In this document: piece by piece, positions 1-5,628 of the stretch
How positions within the stretch are numbered: the stretch's first letter is position 1
Layout of the letters: each line of letters starts with the position of its first letter
Assembly: GCA_002501485.1 (NCBI GenBank)
Contig: DLTS01000066.1
Span: 1-15,107, forward strand
DNA length: 15,107 bases
Source: Acidimicrobiaceae bacterium UBA7830
Lineage (GTDB): Bacteria > Actinomycetota > Acidimicrobiia > Acidimicrobiales > Ilumatobacteraceae
Direction of reading: 5' to 3'
Made by a program: the position numbers and the translations under genes
Notes under the pieces: generated by a model
Seen by the model: the letters and a program-made list of their open reading frames with translations, nothing else
Told to the model about the DNA's origin: nothing
Databases searched by the model: none

Positions 1-35
1 TTGCTGCTGACCCAACGCAGCGTCGACTCTCGTGA
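1..35 (+). CDS. 3' end of an upstream gene (partial, product unknown)
   Basis: One plus-strand frame (codons from base 3) is open from the window edge to a TGA at 33-35 and would end a protein with the residues AADPTQRRLS. That stop overlaps the GTG start of the next gene by four bases (GTGA at 32-35), the same junction used between the next two genes, which is why I prefer this frame. Another frame is also open here, to a stop at 46-48. Nothing can be said about function from eleven codons. Confidence 0.35.
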   Translation, partial: AADPTQRRLS

Positions 36-421
36 TCGACATCGTTGACCTCCATCGGCGATGCCTACTGGGTAGCGCTGAAGCACAACTGTGGTCGGAA
101 CACTGTGCATCTGATGCGCGTTCGAATGAGCCGGGGCCTGGTCAGCGCTTTGCAATCGTTGCCACACACGCCCTCGACAACGTCACCGCTCTGTGGCAAT
201 CGCGGCTTCCGTCTATTCCCCACGACGACAGTGCGTCGGTCGTGCCACGTGACCGAACACACGTTGGTGAGTACCTCAACACGCTTCGCGCCGAAGTCAC
301 TGAACTCGAGAACGCCACTGACCCTGATGTTGACCCGTCGACGAAGCGAATGTGCCGACGGATTGCGTGTGAAGTAGATCTTCTTCTCGAAGAAGCCAGC
401 CGACTCAGAGTTGACCTGTGA
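32..421 (+). CDS. Small hypothetical protein, 129 aa
   Basis: I do not recognise the family. The predicted product is soluble, with no signal peptide or membrane segment. Residues 34-60 (beginning EPGPGQRFAIVATHAL) and 78-129 look helical, and the last third is rich in Glu, Arg and Leu (TELENATDP, CRRIACEVDLLLEEASRLRVDL), suggesting a helical bundle or short coiled coil. The first possible start is the GTG at 32, because an in-frame TGA lies at 8-10; there is no clear Shine-Dalgarno sequence. It overlaps both neighbours by GTGA (32-35 and 418-421), which argues for translational coupling with the downstream epoxide hydrolase. The competing plus-strand frame (45-377) is rich in Ser, Thr and Arg and looks like a shadow. 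Confidence 0.6.
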   Translation: MIDIVDLHRRCLLGSAEAQLWSEHCASDARSNEPGPGQRFAIVATHALDNVTALWQSRLPSIPHDDSASVVPRDRTHVGEYLNTLRAEVTELENATDPDVDPSTKRMCRRIACEVDLLLEEASRLRVDL

Positions 422-1389
422 CGATGAGGCGTGTCGAAGTCGCCCCAGGCGTTGAACTCGACGTCAGAGATGAGGGTTCGGGTGAAAAGGGTGTTGCAGT
501 GTTGCTCCACGGATTTCCTGAATCGTCGCATTCATGGCGCCACCAAGTGCAACCACTTGTTGCGGCTGGATGGCGAGTGCTCGTTCCCGATCAGCGGGGG
601 TATGCGAGTTCAAGTGTTCCTTCAGATATTTCTGCCTACCGTGGCGACGTCCTCGTAGACGATGTGATTGCCCTGCTCGACGACATCGATGCCGATGACG
701 CCGTCATCGTCGGTCACGACTGGGGAGCGATCGTCACTTGGCATGTCGGACAGCGTCACCCATCCCGCTGTCGAGCCCTCATCGCTGCAAGTGTCCCTTA
801 TACGCCGTGGCCGGTTCACCCAATCGAGAATTTACAGTCGGTGCACGGCGACGAGTTTTTCTACATCCTCTACTTCCAAGCTCCGGGAGTTGCTGATGCA
901 GAGCTAGATGCTGACCCGCAACGCTTTCTGCTGTCGATTGCACATATGGCTTCTGGAGACGGCATGCGATCGCTCGTCGGCGGCCCGCTTCCCGCTGAAG
1001 GCACACGACTTACCGACTATTTCGAGCACATGATCGGTGGACGAATTGAGGGCTGCCCATCGTGGATGACGAGCGACGACCTTGCGGTGTACACCGAGCA
1101 GTTCACGACAAGTGGATTCACCGGACCGATCAACTGGTATCGCAATCTCGATGCCAACTACGACATTTTTGATCCGATCGGGGCAGCACCGCTCACGATG
1201 CCAACCTTTTTTGTTGCCGGTGACCTCGACCCGGTCATTCTTGGTCGACCTGAATATCTCGGTCGCATGTCATCCGAACTTCCGAATCACCGAGCGACAG
1301 AGCTCATCGAAGGCATCGGGCATTGGGTGCAGCAGGAAGCTCCTGAGGCGTTCAACCAGATCGTGCTTGGCTGGCTCGACTCGCTCTAA
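418..1389 (+). CDS. Alpha/beta hydrolase, epoxide hydrolase family
   Basis: This 323-aa protein is a complete alpha/beta-hydrolase of the soluble epoxide hydrolase type, which opens epoxides to diols through an aspartyl ester intermediate. Visible are the oxyanion-hole motif HGFP (31-34), the nucleophile elbow GHDWGA with Asp101 (99-104), the charge-relay acid in GDLDP (Asp271) and the catalytic His302 in GIGHW. Asp rather than Ser as nucleophile excludes an ordinary esterase. The cap domain carries the two candidate epoxide-polarising tyrosines, Tyr152 in YILYFQAPG and Tyr241 in NWYRN, which favours epoxide hydrolase over haloalkane dehalogenase. The start is GTG at 418, inside a GTGA overlap with the preceding gene; ATG at 424 is an alternative. 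The last 38 bases overlap the convergent minus-strand gene. The substrate cannot be read from the sequence. The protein is probably cytosolic. Confidence 0.93.
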   Translation: MTMRRVEVAPGVELDVRDEGSGEKGVAVLLHGFPESSHSWRHQVQPLVAAGWRVLVPDQRGYASSSVPSDISAYRGDVLVDDVIALLDDIDADDAVIVGHDWGAIVTWHVGQRHPSRCRALIAASVPYTPWPVHPIENLQSVHGDEFFYILYFQAPGVADAELDADPQRFLLSIAHMASGDGMRSLVGGPLPAEGTRLTDYFEHMIGGRIEGCPSWMTSDDLAVYTEQFTTSGFTGPINWYRNLDANYDIFDPIGAAPLTMPTFFVAGDLDPVILGRPEYLGRMSSELPNHRATELIEGIGHWVQQEAPEAFNQIVLGWLDSL

Positions 1390-1999
1390 GATACGCCTGC
1401 TGCTCAAGCGGGTGTTGCCAGTAGGCGCGGCGGTCAACTGCCGCCCACAAAGACGTTGATCGGTCACCTGCAATTCTTCTGCGAAGCCAACCGACTACTG
1501 CAACAGGTGCCATGATCGCCATCCAGCCTAGGTAGACGATGGGAAAGAACGGCCCCATGAGTCGTGATTGCCAGACGTGCACATCTTCGTGGTCGGTGAC
1601 TAAGCGACGGCGGCCCTCGTCGGACGTATCGCCAGCACCAGACACCACATTTCCAACCGTGACTGCAAAGTTTCGGCGAACGACAAAACCCCGGCTGTAC
1701 ACATGCCGATTCGACCTCTTGCTCAACGACTCGTCGTATTCACCGGGGGTGAGCATCCCGACCAGTTGAGGCACGAGCGACGCTGCAGTCGTTACGAGTG
1801 CCCAGGTTGAGTCGAGGACGAACGCCACGCGACCTTTGCGTGATGTCCATTCGTATATCTGCCGGAAGCCCGATATCGCTCCGTTGGAAGCGGCAACAGC
1901 AGCGGCGGGCCCAGTCAGGCCTATGATCGTGCCGGCCCCGGCACCGAGTGCCGCACCGACTGCGCCTATGGCAGCAGCTTCAAGAACTCGCTCGTTCAC
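1352..1999 (-). CDS. Unrecognised membrane protein with HExxH motif
   Basis: From the GTG at 1999 this is a 215-aa protein of no family I can name. An Ala/Gly-rich hydrophobic stretch (about residues 7-45), a second hydrophobic segment (about 60-83) and a third near 152-171 suggest two or three membrane helices. Just before the third lies TDHEDVHVWQ, an HExxH motif (residues 137-141), and a Glu in HPLEQQAY (about residue 199) could be a third ligand. This resembles the arrangement in minimal zinc peptidases or DUF4157-like proteins, but catalysis is inference. I chose GTG 1999 because it overlaps the stop of the upstream Bax-inhibitor gene by GTGA (1996-1999). ATG at 2047 would add 16 residues and give a longer overlap. 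Its 3' end runs 38 bases antisense into the epoxide hydrolase gene. Confidence 0.75.
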   Translation of the reverse strand: MNERVLEAAAIGAVGAALGAGAGTIIGLTGPAAAVAASNGAISGFRQIYEWTSRKGRVAFVLDSTWALVTTAASLVPQLVGMLTPGEYDESLSKRSNRHVYSRGFVVRRNFAVTVGNVVSGAGDTSDEGRRRLVTDHEDVHVWQSRLMGPFFPIVYLGWMAIMAPVAVVGWLRRRIAGDRSTSLWAAVDRRAYWQHPLEQQAYLRASRASQARSG

Positions 2000-2808
2000 C
2001 GATCGCGCATTTTGGCGAGCAACCTCAGAAGTTCGAGATATAGCCATACGAGCGTGACGAGAAGACCGAATGCCGCAAACCACTCAAAGTGCTTTGGCAG
2101 CCCCGACTGCGCCCCACGCTCAATGAAATCAAAATCGAGAGCCAGATTCATCGCCGCAAGGCCGACAACAAGCACGCTGAAGCCGATCGACATCAGACTC
2201 GGACTTGAAAGAAATGAGACGTTCCCGCCGAAGAGCGAGAAAACCCAAGTGACGAGATAGAACACCATCAATCCAAGGGTGGCTGAAATCACGATTTTGC
2301 GGAACCGGTCGGTCACGCGAATAATGCCGGTGAGGTACATCCCCAACATGACGGCTGTGACCGCCATGGTTGCACCTGCCGCCTGTATGACGATGCCGTC
2401 GTAGAACTCTTCAAAAGCTCGAGAGACCGAGCCAACAAAGACACCTTGGGCAAGGGCGTAGATCGGAGCAACGAAGCGTGCGAGATGAGGCTTAAACGCC
2501 ATCAGGAATGCGAGCCCGATGCCAACGAAGACACCCACCATCGCAAGTGAAGGAATGCCATATTGGACGACGCCTTGGCTATCTACCGACGGGGAGCCCG
2601 TCTGGTACCAGCCGTATGCGGCAGAGATCATCAACAACACGAGCAGCACCGCTGTAGCGCTCACACTGCCCTTCACCGTCATTGATTCGCCCGGAGCAGG
2701 CGGCGGCGACCATTCGGAAACTGGACCGTCGTTTACTCCGGCGCGCTGCGACGCTTCAGGCGCTGCCCACTTTTCAAGGGTTCTTTCATTGAGGACGGGG
2801 TTCGACAT
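1996..2808 (-). CDS. Bax inhibitor-1/YccA family membrane protein
   Basis: This 270-aa protein matches the actinobacterial Bax inhibitor-1/YccA-like family (BaxI_1 type): an N-terminal SNPVLNERT segment, a Pro-rich soluble stretch to about residue 43, then seven hydrophobic helices (about 50-66, 86-104, 112-129, 138-159, 172-193, 205-223 and 241-262). Family-like stretches include PIYALAQGVFVGSVSR (115-130) and the acidic DFDFIERGAQSGLPKHFEW before the last helix. In relatives such as Bacillus YetJ, acidic residues in the membrane act in pH-sensitive Ca2+ leak; Asp225 and Asp227 are candidates here, by analogy only. The second of two adjacent ATGs (2808) is chosen because it lies six bases from a perfect AGGAGG, against three for the first. 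It is divergent from the sigma-factor gene and translationally coupled to the HExxH protein gene downstream. Confidence 0.93.
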   Translation of the reverse strand: MSNPVLNERTLEKWAAPEASQRAGVNDGPVSEWSPPPAPGESMTVKGSVSATAVLLVLLMISAAYGWYQTGSPSVDSQGVVQYGIPSLAMVGVFVGIGLAFLMAFKPHLARFVAPIYALAQGVFVGSVSRAFEEFYDGIVIQAAGATMAVTAVMLGMYLTGIIRVTDRFRKIVISATLGLMVFYLVTWVFSLFGGNVSFLSSPSLMSIGFSVLVVGLAAMNLALDFDFIERGAQSGLPKHFEWFAAFGLLVTLVWLYLELLRLLAKMRDR

Positions 2809-2814
2809 CATCTA

Positions 2815-2820
2815 CCTCCT
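2815..2820 (-). promoter_or_regulatory. Shine-Dalgarno site of the Bax-inhibitor gene
   Basis: The minus strand reads AGGAGG here, six bases before the ATG at 2808. It is one of the few strong ribosome-binding sites in the window and decides between two adjacent ATG codons. Confidence 0.85.
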
Positions 2821-2927
2821 AGAGACCTGTTATCGAATTACAAACATGTTACCTCGCGTTTTTCGGTGGGGGTCGGCCTGTGGGTCGGTATCGTGACAGT
2901 TGTCTCATCCACCGAATGCCACCGCAA
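2821..2927. promoter_or_regulatory. Divergent intergenic region between Bax-inhibitor and sigma-factor genes
   Basis: Promoters for both divergent genes must lie in or near this stretch. I see no convincing -35/-10 pair on either strand. It contains an 8-base palindrome AACATGTT (2843-2850), TGTTA twice (2828-2832 and 2847-2851), and GGGTCGG twice in direct orientation (2870-2876 and 2882-2888, 12 bases apart). These could be operator half-sites, but short repeats of this kind also arise by chance. Confidence 0.4.
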
Positions 2928-2933
2928 AGGGAG
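2928..2933 (+). promoter_or_regulatory. Shine-Dalgarno site of the sigma-factor gene
   Basis: AGGGAG lies five bases before the ATG at 2939. This supports that ATG over an in-frame TTG at 2900, which has no such site and would add 13 residues unlike the family's N-terminus. Confidence 0.75.
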
Positions 2934-2938
2934 CCGTA

Positions 2939-3877
2939 ATGGCGAAGGAACGAGTTGACAGAGACGACGAGGATCTCGTCCGTCTATATCTCACCGACAT
3001 CGGTCAATATGTCCTGCTCACGAAGGACGACGAAGTCCGACTTGCAAAGGAAATCGAGGCCGGCAAAGAGGCGCTTGAAGCGCTCGAGACCGGTGGCAAA
3101 GACCTCACCACTCACAAGAAGCGTGAATTGCGCCGCACCGCCCGCCGAGGTGAAGAAGCAGAACGCCAATTTGTTCAGTCAAACCTTCGTCTTGTCGTCT
3201 CGATCGCAAAGAAGTACCAGGCCTCAGGCTTGCCGCTTCTCGACCTCATCCAAGAGGGGAACCTCGGCCTCATGCACGCCGTCGAAAAGTTCGACTGGCG
3301 GAAGGGCTTCAAGTTCTCCACGTATGCAACATGGTGGATCCGCCAGGCCATCACCCGTGGCATCGCAAACACCGGCCGCACCATTCGGCTTCCAGTCCAC
3401 GCTGGTGACACTCTCGCTCGCCTGCAGAAGGCCCGCACCCGTCTCGAACTGAAGTATGGCCGCCCGGCAACGCTGGCCGAGCTCGCTCAAGAAGTCGAGA
3501 TGCCAGAAGACAAGGTTACCGAAGCGCTTCGCTTCGCCGCTGAGCCACTTTCGCTGTCTGAGCCGCTGCGTGAAGATGGCGACGCCGAACTCGGTGACGT
3601 TGTTGAAGACCGCTCTGCTGAATCGCCTTTCGAGGTTGCGGCAACCGCTCTGCTTCCTGAAGAGATCTCACGTCTGCTCGCACCGCTCGATGAACGCGAG
3701 AGCGAGATTTTGAAACTGCGGTTCGGTCTTGATCGTGGCGAACCCCGCACGCTTGAGGAGGTTGGTGAGCATTTCAACCTCACGCGTGAGCGCATTCGCC
3801 AGATCGAAGCTCGGGCGATGTCGAAGTTGCGTCACCCCTCCAGCGACACGGGTGCTCGCGACTTGCTTGCGGTCTAA
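2939..3877 (+). CDS. RNA polymerase sigma-70 factor (group 1/2, SigA/SigB-like)
   Basis: This 312-aa protein is a sigma factor that directs RNA polymerase to promoters. Region 1.2 (about 11-42, DLVRLYLTDIGQYVLLTKDDEV) is followed by a roughly 35-residue spacer as in actinobacterial SigA/SigB. Region 2 (about 77-147) contains NLRLVVSIAKKYQ, LDLIQEGNLGLMHAVEKFD and the -10-reading helix FSTYATWWIRQAITRG. Region 3 spans about 150-230, and region 4 (about 247-300) carries the -35-reading helix-turn-helix TLEEVGEHFNLTRERIRQIE. The near-canonical regions 2.4 and 4.2 imply TATAAT/TTGACA-like promoters. No region 1.1 or long N-terminal extension is present, so it may be a group 2 (stress or stationary) sigma rather than the housekeeping one; the window cannot settle this. 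After RLPVH, region 3.0 reads AGD where primary sigmas usually have LVE or MVE. It is divergent from the Bax-inhibitor gene and convergent with the VOC gene. Confidence 0.95.
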   Translation: MAKERVDRDDEDLVRLYLTDIGQYVLLTKDDEVRLAKEIEAGKEALEALETGGKDLTTHKKRELRRTARRGEEAERQFVQSNLRLVVSIAKKYQASGLPLLDLIQEGNLGLMHAVEKFDWRKGFKFSTYATWWIRQAITRGIANTGRTIRLPVHAGDTLARLQKARTRLELKYGRPATLAELAQEVEMPEDKVTEALRFAAEPLSLSEPLREDGDAELGDVVEDRSAESPFEVAATALLPEEISRLLAPLDERESEILKLRFGLDRGEPRTLEEVGEHFNLTRERIRQIEARAMSKLRHPSSDTGARDLLAV

Positions 3878-3941
3878 CCGTTCACCGCTCCTGCCCGCAG
3901 GTTGAGATTTCTGCCCCCACTCTCGGGTGGCATAGTTGCAT

Positions 3942-4352
3942 TCAGCCCATCTGAAGGAACTCGACGAGATTTCCGTCTGGGTCGCGAACGATCGCAATAG
4001 TGACCCCTGGACGAAGTTCGACAACCGGCGTCACCACTTTCACGTCAGCTGCTTCGCAGGCGGCGACCACGTCGCGAATGTTCTCCATGTGTATGGTGAA
4101 ATACCGGTAGCCGGTTCCGCCTTCAATCCCCCCACTCCCGGGTCGAGACTCAGGTGTCGTCTCGAAACACACCAACTTGATGAGCGAATCACCGCAACGC
4201 AGACGGTGCATCGTGCCTCCACCGCCAATGGGCATTGGCATATCACCTTCATGGTTCATGCCTAGAAGATCTCGATAGAACGCAAGGGAGATTTCTGAGT
4301 CTTGGACGACGATGCCGAGGTCGATTGCTCGTTGCTGATGTTGAATGGCCAT
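3942..4352 (-). CDS. VOC-superfamily (glyoxalase/bleomycin-resistance fold) protein
   Basis: This 136-aa protein has the paired beta-alpha-beta-beta-beta layout of the vicinal oxygen chelate superfamily. The first half opens with IDLGIVVQDSEISLAFYRDLLGM (10-32). The second half contains TGYRYFTIHMENIRDVVAACEAADV (80-104) and ends with IVRDPDGNLVEFLQ (121-134), where Glu131 is the usual C-terminal metal ligand. His49 and His88 are other possible ligands. VOC members include lactoylglutathione lyases, methylmalonyl-CoA epimerases, dioxygenases and drug-binding proteins; nothing here picks one. It lies divergently, 59 bases from an acyl-CoA dehydrogenase gene, which may hint at a role in the same metabolism, though this is weak. 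The start is the ATG at 4352, without a clear Shine-Dalgarno. Confidence 0.9.
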   Translation of the reverse strand: MAIQHQQRAIDLGIVVQDSEISLAFYRDLLGMNHEGDMPMPIGGGGTMHRLRCGDSLIKLVCFETTPESRPGSGGIEGGTGYRYFTIHMENIRDVVAACEAADVKVVTPVVELRPGVTIAIVRDPDGNLVEFLQMG

Positions 4353-4411
4353 GTCTGCAAACTAGGCGACCTGACAGCGCCCCCAGCGAGCCGGGCGCCT
4401 AACGTAAGTGC
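4353..4411. promoter_or_regulatory. Divergent promoter region between VOC and acyl-CoA dehydrogenase genes
   Basis: The 59 bases must serve both genes. They hold an inverted repeat, TAGGCG (4363-4368) and CGCCTA (4396-4401), separated by 27 bases, and CAGCG twice (4375-4379 and 4384-4388). The second arm sits ten bases before the acyl-CoA dehydrogenase ATG, where a repressor could act. I see no clear -35/-10 boxes. Confidence 0.35.
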
Positions 4412-5557
4412 ATGAACTTCACAGCTGAACATGATGAGTTTCGTGCCGTTGTTCGATCGTTCGTCGAGCAAGAGGTGAATCCGCGAATTCCTGAATGGGA
4501 AGAGGCCGAGATGATGCCGCTCCGTGACATCTTCTCGAAGATGGGTTCGCTCGGGTTTCTCGGACTTGAATATGAACCCGAGTTCGGCGGGCAGGGCGGC
4601 GATCATCTGTTCACGGTGATTCTCGCAGAGGAGTTTGGTCGCTGTGACCACGGCTCATTACCGATGGCCCTCGGAGTTCAGGTCGATATGGCCACGCCTT
4701 CGCTCGCCGAGTTCGGAACTGCCGAGCAAAAAGAGAGGTACCTCAAGCCTGCCCTGCAGGGAACAAACGTCTGCTCTATCGCAGTGAGCGAACCCGACGC
4801 AGGCTCTGATGTTGCTGGCATCAGAACTCGGGCTATTCGTGATGGTGACCAATGGGTGATCAACGGTTCGAAAATGTGGATAACAAATTCTCTGCAGGCC
4901 GATTGGTTGTGCCTACTTGCACGAACCTCTGATGACAGTGGCTACAGCGGCATGAGTCAGATCATCGTGCCCACCGACACCGAGGGCTTCTCGGTGTCGA
5001 AGAAACTCGACAAGCTCGGCATGCGGGCTTCCGATACAGGTTTGCTGTCATTTGATGATTGTCGGGTTCCGGTGAGCAACACGATTGGCAAAATCGGTCG
5101 AGGCTTTCAGCAACAGATGTCGCAGTTCGTTGTCGAGCGTATGTGGGCGGCATATTCGTGCGTTGGTGCGTGCGAGTTGGCCTTGGAACGTACTGCTGAG
5201 TATCTGCGTGAGCGCCATGCATTTGGTAAGCCGCTACTTGCCAATCAACACCTTCAGTACACGCTTGCGGAGCTCTCTGCTGAGCTTGATCTGTTGCGCA
5301 GTTACAACTATTCGATTGCCGACAAATATCAACGAGGCATCGACACCACCCGGGAGGCGACGATTGCAAAATTGACCGCTGGTCGTCTTGTTCGCAAGGT
5401 TGCCGATGCTTGCTTGCAGTATCACGGTGGCATGGGTTACGTCGAGGAGACGTGGACTGCTCGCTTCTTCCGTGACAATCGTCTGTCGTCGATCGGAGGA
5501 GGAGCTGACGAGGTGATGTTGCAAGTACTTGCCCGCCTCGACGGATTCACCGCCTAA
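4412..5557 (+). CDS. Acyl-CoA dehydrogenase (LCAD/IVD-like catalytic site)
   Basis: This 381-aa FAD enzyme introduces a trans-2,3 double bond into an acyl-CoA and passes electrons to ETF. Family blocks are complete: SIAVSEPDAGSD (122-133), WVINGSKMWITN (148-159), KLGMRASDTGLLSFDDCRVP (201-220), RHAFGKPL (268-275), and the C-terminal LQYHGGMGYVEE (335-346) and RFFRDNRLSSIGGGADEVM (351-369). The position of the catalytic Glu of medium-chain enzymes (YEGT) is Gly-rich here. Glu242 in FVVERMW occupies the alternative base position used by long-chain and isovaleryl-CoA dehydrogenases, by visual alignment. The substrate could be a long, branched or terpenoid acyl-CoA. The start is ATG 4412. It leads a plus-strand run with an acyl-CoA synthetase 71 bases downstream. 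Confidence 0.95.
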   Translation: MNFTAEHDEFRAVVRSFVEQEVNPRIPEWEEAEMMPLRDIFSKMGSLGFLGLEYEPEFGGQGGDHLFTVILAEEFGRCDHGSLPMALGVQVDMATPSLAEFGTAEQKERYLKPALQGTNVCSIAVSEPDAGSDVAGIRTRAIRDGDQWVINGSKMWITNSLQADWLCLLARTSDDSGYSGMSQIIVPTDTEGFSVSKKLDKLGMRASDTGLLSFDDCRVPVSNTIGKIGRGFQQQMSQFVVERMWAAYSCVGACELALERTAEYLRERHAFGKPLLANQHLQYTLAELSAELDLLRSYNYSIADKYQRGIDTTREATIAKLTAGRLVRKVADACLQYHGGMGYVEETWTARFFRDNRLSSIGGGADEVMLQVLARLDGFTA

Positions 5558-5594
5558 ATCGACCGAGGCCCAAGTCCTCCACGCGTTTCGATGG

Positions 5595-5616
5595 GGGGTC
5601 ACCATCTTCTGACCCC
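5595..5616 (+). other. Perfect stem-loop upstream of the acyl-CoA synthetase gene
   Basis: GGGGTCA (5595-5601) and TGACCCC (5610-5616) form a 7-base-pair perfect stem with an 8-base loop. It ends 12 bases before the ATG at 5629 and is followed by TAAATTC, not a T-run, so it is a poor intrinsic terminator. It could be a weak terminator or processing site at the end of the acyl-CoA dehydrogenase message, a structure influencing translation of the synthetase, or an operator for a dimeric regulator. It is the strongest short inverted repeat I found in the intergenic sequence. Confidence 0.5.
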
Positions 5617-5628
5617 TAAATTCAGGTT

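Noticed and set aside
45..377. Overlapping plus-strand frame of 110 codons at the window start
   Set aside because: Its composition (Ser, Thr, Arg rich, no hydrophobic core) and lack of coupling to neighbours make it a shadow of the 32-421 gene.
2843..2850. AACATGTT palindrome as a LexA (SOS) box
   Set aside because: Actinobacterial LexA sites have GAAC and GTTC separated by four bases; here AAC and GTT are separated by only two and the outer bases do not fit.
3890..3901. CCTG-CCCG-CAGG hairpin after the sigma-factor gene as a terminator
   Set aside because: The stem is only four base pairs and no T-run follows; the nearby CCAC/GTGG pair (about 3918-3930) is equally weak.
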